DNA from: Rhabdornis inornatus
Taxonomy: Eukaryota > Chordata > Aves > Passeriformes > Rhabdornithidae
DNA: 64,000 nt
Assembly: GCA_013397075.1 (NCBI GenBank)
Contig: VWZS01008191.1
Coordinates: 126,098-190,097 of the forward strand
Direction of reading: 5' to 3'
The notes below the pieces were generated by a model, which was given only the letters and a program-made list of their open reading frames with translations, was not told where the DNA came from and ran no database searches. Made by a program: the position numbers and the translations under genes. Below, piece by piece: positions 1-13,100 of the stretch (its first letter is position 1; every line of letters starts with the position of its first letter).

Positions 1-416
1 CAATAGAGAGGATCAGGCTTTAATGTTATGCTGTGACGATAAGTGTAAATGGAAAAAAATTCAAAATCCTAATTTTGACATCCAACATTCAAGCCTTTAT
101 CACCCTATCAAGCATTAAAAATCACAAATCAATATGCAGTGCGTCTCTTAGCAAGGACAAGTGGTAAAGCCACTATCCAAAATTCATTTGTCCTGTTACC
201 AAGTACACTGAAGGCAGTGTTTGAAATGTGGTTTGAGAGGCTGTGCTGCCTCCACCCTTGGAGGCCCTTGGAGGACAAGGTGCTGAACAACCTGCACCTG
301 CTTTGGAGCAGGTGACTTCCACAAGTCCACTGCAGGCTGTATTACTCGTGGTTCCATGGTTTGATCCACATTTTCCCTTTCATTTCCTCCCATTTGCCAT
401 TTCTGCCTCCTTGCAG

Positions 417-689
417 AGCCTGACGTGACCATCGTGAGCGGCCTCAAGGACAGGGTGGTGTCCGAAGGGGACGATGTCACCTTTCAGTGCCAGGTTTCCC
501 ACGAGAACGCCAGGGATGTGGAATGGAAGCTGCAGGATGTGGCTCTGCAGAACAACGAAATGAATGAGATCTCTGTGGAGAAGGGCAAGATCCACACCCT
601 GACCCTGAGGAAGGTGACTGAGCAGGACATTGGCACTGTCACTTTCCGGGTGGGACCCCACACGTCGACAGCAGAGCTCAGGGTGAAAG
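417..689 (+). CDS. OBSCN: Obscurin exon: Ig domain (type A, no F-strand cysteine)
   Basis: A 273-bp exon in phase 1-1, with acceptor ttgcag and donor g|gtgagg. It encodes one Ig domain that starts EPDVTIVSGLKD. The B-strand cysteine is present (VTFQC), followed by the core Trp (VEW). The F-strand motif reads D-I-G-T-V-T-F where a normal Ig has Y-x-C, so the intradomain disulphide cannot form. The protein contains NNEMNEI, a signature shared with the exon at 4199. Such domains act as spacers and binding modules in the obscurin array. Confidence 0.9.
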
Positions 690-1066
690 GTGAGGGCTCC
701 CTGTGGTGTGGAACAGGATCAGTGGGAACAGGGGGTGCTTTGCTTATGCTGGCAGCAAATTCAAGGCTATAATTCACCCCACTTGTATCTTGGGAGTGCT
801 TGTGCTTCAAAGCATCTGTGACTTCAATAAACAGGGGACATTTCACCCTCTTCCCAAAGCTCACTGATTCCTGGAGAAATTGCTAGCTTCACTTCACTAC
901 TTGGATGGAGAGACCTGGAATTTTCATTGCTTCCACTTCCCTTATAGAATTATAGAATAATTTGGGTTTGGAGGGACTTTTAAAAGCCATCTGGCCCAAT
1001 CTCTCCACATCTTGAACCAGATCAGGTTGCTCAGACCTTCCTTCCTTCCTTCCTTCCTTCCTTCCN

Positions 1067-1139
<73 letters not shown>

Positions 1140-4100
1140 TTCCTTCCTTCCTTCCTTCCTTCCTTCCTTCCCTCTTTCTCTCTCTCTTTCCTAAACATTA
1201 TTTTGATTAAATTCTTCAACCAAAATCCTTCTCCTTCCCACTTAGAAGCTTCTTTTAACCCCTCAATAGGTAACACAGAAGTCAGAGGATTTTTTTGAAT
1301 ACTCAACCGTTCAGCTGTAGCTTTAATAGTGCAGGAAACGAGACAAAGCTGCCTGGAAAACAAAGCAAAGCAAACACAAAATCCTTTGCTTTGTTTGTAA
1401 TTTCAGTGCCACCTCCAGTCTTTAAGGAGAAACTGCAGAGCAGGGAAGTGCAGGGGGAGGATACAGCTGTCCTCAGCTGCCAGCTCTCCCAGCCCAGTGC
1501 TGAGGTGAAATGGAAAAGGGCCCCCAGGTGATCTCCCCAAGCTCCAAGTAATAAAATCAGGCAGGAGGGAACAGTCCATACTTTAAAGATTCATCACTTA
1601 AAACCAGAAGACTCTGGTAAATACACCTGTGATAATGGAAATGAACAAACAACAGCCACTTTGACTGTTAAAGGTGCATTGTGTTGGGGTTTTTTTTTAA
1701 GGTAAGAAACTCACTCCACTCCCTCAGTTAGGCTCTGCCAAGAGGATTTTTTTCTACTCTCCTTGACTTCAGACATGCTGTGCTGTCAAAATCAGCTGAG
1801 TCCTTCTGCTTTTGGAAGTCCTGTGGTGTCTATAGAAAAAAAAAATGCAAGGACTCAAGTGTGGGAATTACTTCCACACTTTCAGACCCTGTGGCCTCTC
1901 TCTGGCCACTCAGACAGCCAGGGCTGGAGCTCAATTAGAATAGGACTATTTTTGATGCTTAATCATCCTTTGAGCTGTATTTCACCTGGAAAAATGGTGA
2001 TCCAGGTGAAATTGCTCAATCTTGGACACAACTCCAGCTAATAAGCAAGGCACCTAAACACTTCTAGTGACAAAGATCTTTAAAATAAGTGTCATGTGAT
2101 GATATATCTGTTTTTTTCCAATCTGATCTGATACAAATACAATATCAAGGTGACTTTTTCTGAGACACATGATCAGGAAAAACAAAGATGAGCCAGGATA
2201 TTGTTAAATCCCACCTTTTGAAATATCCCTGAGGGCTCTCCCATGAAAGGCACACACCTGCCTGCAGTCACACTCATTCCATGACTCAAGGATACCAGAA
2301 TATTGGTGCTGTAAGCAGCTCCTCTGATGGTGTTGGCCAATTTGTGTCTCTGTGTGTTGTCTCAGCCACTCCATCACTCCTTGAGAAAAACTCCAAACCC
2401 AGGAAGCTGAGGAAGCCTGTGCAGTCACACTGTAAATGCCAATTCAGCCAATTGGCTGGAAAAAAAAAATAAAAAAAAATATATACATATATATATATAC
2501 ACACCAATAACTGTGGAACCACTGAGGTTCTTCCAGGGAACTGGACTTGAGGAGCTAAACTTCTACATGTGGCACTTCATAAATCCACCCATCAAATCTC
2601 CACCTTGACCCACCAGTGATACCAGCAGCACAGAGACTGCCAGTGTTCCTTTCTCTGCTGGTCCAGTTTTCAAATAAGGAATATTATAGAAAGACCCTCC
2701 ATGCCCTCTCCCAAATACACAAGAACTTGGATATCAGGAGTAGGCTTTTGAGGTCTGATTTTGGTACCCATTTGGAGATAAATGCACAGAATGCTCAAAA
2801 CTCTGTATCCATACCTGTGCAAGAAGGAGCATAATCCTTGAGGCGCTCAGTGTGTGCAGTGTCCAGTGATTCTTCAGGAGAGCAGAGTGCTTAGAATTCC
2901 TGGAAATCCAACACTTTCTGTCATTCCTTGTTTTGCTTTTAAACTAACCTTGGAATTGAGTTTGAATCAAATTTAGGATGGCATCAGAGTTTGATCAAAC
3001 ACAAGGTTTGTTATGCAGTCAGCAATGACATATTATTTTTTTCCCCCTCTAATTTTTTTTTGGTTTAGCTGCTTCAGTCACCTTCACACAGCCACTCCAG
3101 AACCAACAAGCTGAGGAAGGTGGCAGTGTCACTCTGAGCTGTGAGCTCTCCAAACCCAACACCAGTGTGCAGTGGAAGAAGGCAGGGACAGTGCTGCGAC
3201 CCAGTGACAAATACAAGATGCGCCAGGAGGGATCCCTGGCTGAGCTGACAATCCACAACCTGAGTGAAGCTGATGCTGGGGAGTACACCTGTGACACAGG
3301 GGACCAGCAAACCACGGCAGCAGTGCACCTGAAAGGTGGGGCTTTGCATGGGGAAGAGCTGGGCACAGCTTGGCACCGCGGCAGGGGCACAGGATTGAGT
3401 AATTTGGCAGCTAAACCTTGTCCTGTGGTCAAGGAGAACCACAGGGATCTCAGAGGTTTCACAGGGCTAAGAACTGGGTCAGTTACCTCTAGGAATGGCC
3501 TTTAGTGATTTTGTGGTTTAATAATAATTAATTTCCACCCGTGGGAATCCTTTGACAGTTTTTTCACAACACACAGGTTACGATTACACATATATTAAAT
3601 ATTTGTTATGCACACAACACAGTAGAACTTGCAGGCTTTTTAGACTGTCATGTATGTGTGCCTAATACACATGAATCATGCATCTGTAGCATTGTAATAT
3701 GTTGCTACATGCCTGCGTACCTACATTTCCATGAGTTTAGAATCACAGAATGGTTTGGGTTGGAAGGGACCTTCAAGATAATTTAGTTCCAACCCCCTAC
3801 CATGGGCAGGGACACCTCTATCCCAGGGTGCTCCATGCCCCACCCAACCTGGCCTTGGACACTTCCAGGAATCCAGGGGCAGCCACAGCCCCTATGCCAG
3901 GGCCTCCCCATCCTCACATGGAACCATTTCTTTCTAATATCTAAGCTGACCCTGCCCTCTTTCAGTTTGTAACCATTCCTCTTTTTTCTGTCACTATCTG
4001 CCCCTATAAAAAGTCCTCCTTCCTCCTTTTTATGAACTCCCACAAGCCCTCTCTTCCCAGCTGAACACCCCCAGATTTATTATTTAGGACCTCAGACAAC

Positions 4101-7100
4101 AGCACCAAAGTACTGTCAAGAAAGAGTCTAATGACATATTTAACCCAGGAAGCATCACTTGAAAGTAGATCTCAAACTCTGTTGCCCTTTCCGTGAAGAA
4201 CCAGCAGCCACCATCGTGGAGAGGCTGAAGGACGTGGCCGCGTACGAAGGAGAGGACGCGGTGTTCGAGTGCCGGCTGTCCCGGGAAACAGCTCAGGATG
4301 CCCAGTGGTTCCTGGGGGATGTTCCCCTGCAATCCAACGAAATGAACGAGATCAGAGTGCAAGGGACACGGCACAGTTTGATCTTGAGGAAGGTGACCCT
4401 GGAGGACTGTGGGTCCATCACTTTCAAAGTGGGGCAGCACTCGTCAGCAGCACGGCTGAAGGTGGAAGGTGAGCAGCCTCCCAGGAAGAGGGGTTGAGCA
4501 GGGACTGGCAGGCACTGCTTTGACTGATGGAGAGGTGTCTTTGGGATCAGGGAGCCTTGGAAGTTTTGGGAGATTCTGCTAATCCAATTTAGCAAGTTAG
4601 AGAGGTACATCTGAGCCAGTCACTCCAGTTGTTTCTATTGTACACGGAACAAAGATTAATATTAACATCCTTTGATGTTAATTTATATAATAATTGCTAT
4701 TAACATCCTTTGATGTTATTTGATATAATGATTAACATTAACATCCTTTGAAGACCATCCAACTACACAGCTGATCATATGTCAGAATCAATGCTGAAGA
4801 GTGTCAAGAATATGCTCTGGACTAATCTCCTACTTGTGATGCTTTTAGATCACATTTACAAAAAAAAAGTCTGCAAGCTCTGAAAAGTCTTTCTTTTAAG
4901 ATATATAGAATGATTTTTGGAAGATGGCCCATGCCAATGCCCTGTGTTGTTTGTTCCTCTTCGATGTGGTTCTGAATGTAACTACAGCCACCCAGCTGTG
5001 CCCTGGGGGTGATGCTGGGTGAGGATGCTGCAGCATTGCTGGTCTCCTCTCCCCACAGCTGCCCCGGTCACCTTTGTGAAGGCTCTGCACAACCTGGAGC
5101 TGCAGGAGGGTGGCACTGCCCACCTGTCCTGCGAGGTGTCCAAGCCTGATGTCCCCGTGGAGTGGAAGAAAGGCACGTCTGTGATCCAGCCCAGCCACAA
5201 GTGCAGCATCCAGCAGGAGGGGAAGGTGCACACACTGGTTATCCATGACCTGAACCGCGCCGACACCGGCGAGTACAGCTGCCACACGGCTGCTGGCAAG
5301 ACCACGGCCAGGCTGGAGGTCAAAGGTATGGCTTCCTCTCTGCCCAGCAGTGGTGAGAGGAGGGAACATTGATTTTTAGAGCTCTCTACTACAAGGGAGA
5401 CACTGATCAGTGGAGCAAGTGCAGCAGAAACCACCGAGTTTGGCAGGGGGCTGGAGCACGTGAAGTACATGGACAAACTCTGTTGTGATAGGTAGGACAA
5501 GGGGTGATGGTTTTAACCAAAAGGGGGACAATTTACATTAGGTATGAGAAAGATATTTTTTACAATGAGCATGGTGAGGCCCTGGCACAGGATGCCCAGA
5601 GAAGCTGTGGGTGCCCCTGGATCCCTGGAAGTGCCCAAGGCCAGGTTGGATAGCAGGGCTTAGAGCAGCCTGGGATGGTGGAAGGTGTCCCTGACTGTGG
5701 CAGGGTTTGGAAAAAGGNATATATTAGATATATTCAAATTTTCTGATATGCTCTATATATTCTAATATTATATATTAATATATATACATGTATTTTAAAA
5801 ATATATATTATATATACACATGTATAANGCAGCATCCAGCAGGAGGGGAAGGTGCACACACTGGTTATCCATGACCTGAACCGCGCCGACACCGGCGAGT
5901 ACAGCTGCCACACGGCTGCTGGCAAGACCACGGCCAGGCTGGAGGTCAAAGGTATGGCTTCCTCTCTGCCCAGCAGTGGTGAGAGGAGGGAACATTGATT
6001 TTTAGAGCTCTCTACTACAAGGGAGACACTGATCAGTGGAGCAAGTGCAGCAGAAACCACCGAGTTTGGCAGGGGGCTGGAGCACGTGAAGTACATGGAC
6101 AAACTCTGTTGTGATAGGTAGGACAAGGGGTGATGGTTTTAACCAAAAGGGGGACAATTTACATTAGGTATGAGAAAGATATTTTTTACAATGAGCATGG
6201 TGAGGCCCTGGCACAGGATGCCCAGAGAAGCTGTGGGTGCCCCTGGATCCCTGGAAGTGCCCAAGGCCAGGTTGGATAGCAGGGCTTAGAGCAGCCTGGG
6301 ATGGTGGAAGGTGTCCCTGACTGTGGCAGGGTTTGGAAAAAGGTGATAGTACCTTCTAATTTAAACCATTGTGGGTCTAAGTATAAGCAGAGGCAAGGGC
6401 AGCTGTGTTTGATAACTGGGGAAGAGAAAGTGGAAGGGGGAGACCTCACTGCTCTCTGCAGCTTCCTAATGGAGATCTACAGAGGAGAGAGACACAGAGC
6501 TTTCTTGGGGGGCTCAGTAAAGAGATGACAGACAGCAAGTGCAAGCTGCAGTGAGGGAAATTCAGGTTAGAAAAAACCCAACTTTTAACATGAAGGGCTG
6601 GTCAGACATCAGAACTGAGATCCAGAGGAGTGGAGCAATCTCCATCCATGGGGTCCTCTAGAGGTCCCTTCAATCCTTGATTAGTCTGTGATTGATCTCT
6701 GGCTGCAAGATATGAAGCCTTGGACTGTAACCCCAGATTTATATATTCCAATATTCTAATATAATCTACATATATTATTCTCTATAATAATTATATATAT
6801 TTAAAATTCTGTTTTGTATATCATTCTATTATACTAGTATACATATTCTATATATTTTATATTCTAATATATTAGATATATTCAAATTTTCTGATATGCT
6901 CTATATATTCTAATATTATATATTAATATATATACATGTATTTTAAAAATATATATTATATATACACATGTATAAAAAGTATATTTTATACTTTTTCATA
7001 TATAATTGTATGTTCTTTGAGTGATTTTATCCTGTTCCATGATTTTATTTCAAGGATGGAAAGCTATCTGGCCTTCAGTAATAACTGCTGAACTTAGCTG

Positions 7101-10100
7101 GGAATTCTTTGTGAAAAGAATCATTATTATTGTTCTGTCCCAATTATTATTGGGATATAGGGAGAGAAATATTGCTGGCATAGAAATCAAGTTTTTCTTG
7201 CTGATTAACTCCCCTTCCTCCTCCTGCTCCATCTAGGTTTGACTTTGGCATCCCTGGAAGCTCTCCTTAGGGACGCCCAGCCAGACTTGTCCACGAATAG
7301 CTTTATTCACACCTTTAACGATAAATCATTCCTCTATTTTTGCCTCACCTGTTTTTTTTTTTTCGCTCTCTTTGCCTCTCCCCCCTTTTCCAGGCCTGCC
7401 TGTGCTGTTCAGACAGTGGCTGAAGAACGAGGAGGTGGAGGAAGGGCGCACGGCCGTGCTGCGCTGCGAGCTGACGCGGCCCCACGCGCGCCTGGAGTGG
7501 CGCAAAGGGGACACGCGGCTGCAGCCCGGGGACAAGTACGAGATCCGCCAGGAGGGGACACGGGCTGAGCTCCTCATCTACGGGGCTGAGGCTCAGGATG
7601 CTGGAGAATACACCTGTGACTGCGGGGACCAGCAAACCACGGCCACGCTGCAGGTCAAAGGTAGGACAAGGCTTGTTTGGGAGGCACAGGAGGCCTGGCT
7701 GTGTCCATGCTTCCAGAGGGATCCTGGAATTATCCAGGCTGGATCGGGCTCTGGGAGACCTGGACTAGTGGAAGGTTCCCTGCTCACGGCAGGGGGTTGT
7801 GATGCCTTGGGTTTTAGCTTTTATATTTTTCAGAATCTCTGCTGCTTAATGTGTAACTCTGAAACTTCGTGTTGGGTGTTAGTAAATTCTCTTCACAGGG
7901 TGGTTGGACAGAACAATTCCTTTCTAGCTAGAGAATCACAGACAACTGGTACCCAAAAATCAGAAACAACAGCGAGGGAAAGGGGGCAAGCCAGGGAGCT
8001 GAGACTTCACAACCTGGGGCTGTGGTTGGATAATTGACCCCAATGTGTAGATGAACCAAAACTTATGAAAGTGTAAAACTCATGACCAGGATCCATCTTG
8101 GATTTGAGTGTAGCCCCAGCCTGGCTCTTGAACTGCCCAAAGTGTATCCTTCCAATAAATACCTATTTTATTCCTTTCACTCTATCTAGTCTCTGTTCTG
8201 AGTCAGCCTTTCCAGGCAACAGTTGGAAGTGGGTCTTTAAGACCCCTTCCAATCCCCAAACCATTCTCTAATTTAGTTTGAAAAAGGCTTCTGGGATCAC
8301 TGAGTCCAGCCATTAACACAGCACTGCCAGGTCCACCACTAAACCACGTCCTCAAGTGCCATGTGCACGTGGAAATTTTATTGCTGAGTTATCATTGACA
8401 CTCTGTGAAATCAAACTGGAGTATTTCACCATGCCTAGGACAAGTCCGTTTTAAATTGATCCATTGTATCTCTTAGTGCCTGAGCAGTCCATGAATTGTG
8501 GCTCTTTGCCTTTCTTAGTGGCTGTGTTTTTGGATTTTATACTTTTATTCATTTTTATTAAGAATTCCGTGGCTTGGGATTTTACAGTTTTATTCAATTG
8601 GTACTAAGAATTCTATGGTTCTGGATTTTAGTAGTTTTATTCATTTTGTGTTAAGAATTCTATGGTTTTGGATTTTACAGTTTTATTCATTTGGTACTAA
8701 GAATTCTATGGCTTGGGATTTTATATTTTTTTCATTTTGTACTAAGAACTCTATGAATTTGGGATTCTACAGTTTAATTCATTTTGTGCTAAGAATTCTA
8801 TGTCTTTTAGATTAGATCACATCTGTAGATTGTGGGTTTAGTCACCATAATGAACATCTGCTCAGAGCATGTGGTTTCAGAGGTGAAACACCCAAAATCT
8901 CATGTGCCAGCTGAGGGAACTGGGGGTTTTAACCTGGAGAAAAGGAGGCCTGGGGGAGATGTTACCACTCTCTGCAACTACCAACGGGAGGTTGTAGTGA
9001 GGTAAAGGTTGATCTATTTTCACAAGCAATAGGATGAGAGGAAATGGCCTCAAGTTGAATTAGGGGGGTTTATTAAGAAGTAATTCTTCACTGAAATGGT
9101 GGCCAAGCATTGGCACAGACTGCCCAGAGAAGCAGTGGAGCCACCATCCCTGGAGATATTTAAAAGATGTGTAGATGTGACATTTGAGGATGTGATTTAG
9201 TGGTGGGTTTGGCTGTGCTGGGTTAATGGCTGGACTTGATCTTAAAGGTCTTTTCCAACCTGAAGGGTTCTGACTCTCAGTGTTGTGATTGGTGGTGCTG
9301 TGCTCTATGTGCTTACACTGAGAACACTGAGTATGGCCCTGTGAAGACCTTTAGAGGCCCTGTGACCTCTGGCAGCCCTTTATGGAGCAGCACTGGACAC
9401 CTTTGCAGTATCAGCAGCTCATTCCATGATTATTCCATTCCATCCCCGTCCTGTGATGAGTGGCCAGCAGACAAACTGTGGTTGAGAAAGAAGGGAACAG
9501 CCCATCTGAAGGAGTTACAAGAAGTTACAAGCAGGTTTCTCACCTCTGAGCACTGTCACTGATGCAGCTGCTTCTCCACCACAGTACTGCCAGTGCTGTT
9601 TAACAAAGAGCTGAGAAACGTAGAGACTGAAGAAGGGGGAACGGCTGTTTTGCACTGTGAGATCTCCAAGCCCGACGCTCCCGTTGAGTGGAGGAAAGGA
9701 GGGGTGGTCATTCAGCCCAGTGACAAGTACGAGGTGAAGCTGAAGGGCAGCATAGCTGAGCTCATCATCCATGGTGTAGAGCCTGATGACTGTGGGGATT
9801 ATACCTGCAGCACTGGATACGAGATCACCACAGGGTCTGTGTATGTGCAAGGTAAGGTGGTAAAACGTGGTGGAAACGGTTTTCTGCCTGGATTTCTTAC
9901 TCCAAAATCTTTGACAGTAACTGGCCAAACAGCAGAAAGTCCATTCATTTCTTTCCTGATTCCAGTGAAGATATAAACACTCACCTCCAGGCTGGGGTTT
10001 GACCCATCTCTTTAAATTAAACTAGTTTAAAGTACTGACCATACTGTGTTTTAGAACAGATAGTGGTACTGCTGAAAAACTTGGAGCAGTGGTCAAAAAT

Positions 10101-13100
10101 ACTGAAATTCTTGTTACAACTGATTGCAGCTTCTATCATTGTTGACAATCTTATTACTCCTTTAAAGCACCCAAGTGAACATTTAAATCTTTAAGTACCT
10201 CTCTGCCTCATACAACTTCTGCAGATGGTTGCAACACACAGAAGAGCCAGGCATGACCTGGGCAAGGAGTGGAGTTTCCTCCCAGTGAAATGATGTTTGC
10301 AGAGACACACACACTGCTCCCACAAGCAGTTTCTAACCCTCTTCAAGTAAATTTTAGTTCTTTTTTCCCTTGGACAAGCACTGCAAGTTTAACTCTCCCG
10401 GAGCTGCCCTTGGGCTTGGGTTGGCTCTGCGGGGAGCGACTCGTGCGCGTTTGTTTCTGTTTTCCTTTGGCACCTTCTCTCGCTCTGTCACGCAGAGGAA
10501 GCAGCAGTGATAGTGTCTGGTTTAAGGAGCACAGACGTCTTTGTGGGCGAGTCAGCCACGTTCACCTGCGAGCTCTCGCACCCGGGCGTGAAGAACGTGC
10601 AGTGGTGGCTGGATGGGACCCCCCTCCACAACAACCTGGTGACTGAGATCTCTGAGCAGGACGGCAGGATCCACACTCTGACCCTAAATGATGTGGCGTG
10701 CCATGACTCGGGCACTGTCACCTTCAGAGCTGGGCCCCTTATCTCCTCAGCTAAATTATTAGTCAAAGGTATTTCCCTGTTAGCAACAAACACGTGGCCA
10801 CCTGTGGACCTGCTCCATGTGCTGGTGCTTCTGCCTTCCAGGCTACCCTTACTAAATCCCTTCATGGTTCTCCTGTGCCCTGCAACCTTCCCACTCTGCC
10901 AGCCACCCACTCTCACCCCAGAATTCCTCTGGGTGCAACCATGCTGCTTTTTGCAGTGGTTCAGATGATGGAGGGTTGCAGGGTCAGGGCTGCTGCTTTC
11001 ACCTGACTCAAAGAAGAGATGAACATAAACATCTGTGGTAGCACCTGACTTTATATCCCCACTTCAGCTTTTTTTTTCATAATACCACAAAATCTTGCAG
11101 AGGTGATAATTCCCAAAATTACCACTGTGCTGCTCCACAACTGAGCTCCTGGTGCTGAGCTCAGCATGTTCCCAGGACAGGATTTTGGGCTGTTCCTGGA
11201 AACCAGTGGGTGTGTGACATTCCAGTAACACAGGGACAAAATTCACCTCGTTTTTGAAAGCTCATCCCTGCACTGGCAGAGCTTTCTGGTCTGCTGAATA
11301 AATATTTTTCCCATTTGGTAAGGGTAGCCAAAAGCCGCAAATAACACTGAGCTCCAGACTTGATAAGCCAAGCTCCTTCCCACCCAGCCCTTTTATAGCC
11401 ATGGGGAAGATCTGTTATTTTTTCAGGCAAAATTAAGACTTGTTCCCTGCTTGGAAAAGGGATATATACAGAGATATAAAGGGTTAAAAGATCTTTATTC
11501 AAATCTACTCCTGTGCTATAACTGGGCCATAACAGGAATGATCCACAATATGGAATTGTAGTCAGTGGTTGATGTCTCCTCCTCTTCATCATGTGTCCCT
11601 TGTAAATTCAGAAAATTTGGTTCTCTGCGAACATGAAATGTGAAATAATTTCTTCATTATATAGAATGATGCAGTGACAACACAGTGCACAGACCCTACA
11701 AGTCCTGTAGGCAGAGACAGAACCTGGTTCTGAGCTGTCCAGGCGAAAAAAAAAAAATATTACAGTGGGCCTGAAACATAAATAAAGGCATTGTTAGGTG
11801 TTCTGCTCAGTGAAATATAGGGCTCCTGAGAAATTTCCATTTCATGGAATTACAGCATCACTGATTTGGAAGAAATCTCTGGAGAGCATCCACTCCAACT
11901 CCATAGCTCATGCAGGTACACACATGTATGTGGATATTTTGTGCTTCCATGAAGCCAAAATTCCTGAATTGCAAACCTGAATCACAGTAGCAGTATTTTA
12001 TAACTGGATTGGGATAACCCCAGTTACACTCTGCTCAGTAACACTTGATTTCACAGGAAAGTGAAACACTTGTAAAATTCCAACCATCCTTGTATTGACA
12101 ATTTTTTACACTTTATTTTGTCCAGAGATTTAACCATAAATCTGTGTTTGGAATATATTTCAGTCTATCCAGCCATCCATGACTTGCTGTTCATCAAGAA
12201 GCAAGTTGACTTTGTTCCATGTCCCCTATTCTCCTGGTTTAAGGCATGTTGGCAATTGGATTTATTCTGTAACAAGTGAGACCTCAGCTTTTCATGCTGG
12301 CCCTTCACAACATCATTGCCCTACAGCTGCATCCATTCCATGACCCAGAGTGGTGGTTCACAGGTGATGGGGGGAGAATGGAAAAAGGTGAAGGAGCTGC
12401 TGCTGTTTTTTAGCTCCTCTGGGCAGGTGAGAATTGCAGATTCTGGGGCTCCTAAGTCCCAAAGAGCTCCTGCACAGGTGAACAGGGCCACCAAAGTCCT
12501 TGCCCTGGCCAACAGCGAGGGTACAGTGGAACCAGGACCTTCTCCAGTACCACAGGAGATATTTGCTGTGAGAAACACATTTCTGCATCTTGTGGAAGGG
12601 GATGGGGTTGTGCTCCCCAGCTTCACAGACACCTGCTGGTTTCTTCAGTCAGCAAAACATCTCCAAGACGTTCTCTCAGGCCTTCTCTCCAGAAACACAT
12701 GTGGGCAGACACTTGGAGTGGCAGAGGGAACCTTAGTGAGTGGGATCAAGCCTTGCCACAGGTTTCCAAATGATGTTTGCAAAGCTCTCTTTGCTGCCCA
12801 AGGTCTGCCAGGAGCATCCCAAACCCTCAGCCTGCTGCAGCAATTTCAAGAGGAGCATTCCAGACAGATCCTGTGTGGGTTATTCCAGCTGGCTTGTGAG
12901 CAGAACAGCTATTTGAAGAATGAGGACATCACAGAATCACAGGGTGTCCTGAGCTGGAAGGGTTCCTCAAGGATCATCGTGTCCACTCCTGATGATATCT
13001 CAGCTTTCTCTGACTGTCCTCTTTTTATGTCCTTTTGTAGCCCTATCACCATTTGTTTTTTTTTTAAGTTGCCATAATTCTGCTAAGAATGATGTTTCAG

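Noticed and set aside
1031..1363. Minus-strand open frame full of Lys, Glu and Arg
   Set aside because: It is produced by the CTTT/CCTT microsatellite read in reverse.
5829..5951. A second partial copy of the Ig exon at 5059
   Set aside because: It lacks the 5' half and an acceptor, appears identical to the first copy and starts right after an N. It is treated as an assembly artefact, not an exon.
12316..13077. A 253-codon open reading frame inside the 3.3-kb intron
   Set aside because: No recognisable domain. Its 3' end runs through a reversed CR1 tail, it has no splice or phase link to obscurin, and its composition is not clearly coding. A chance open frame is the simplest reading.
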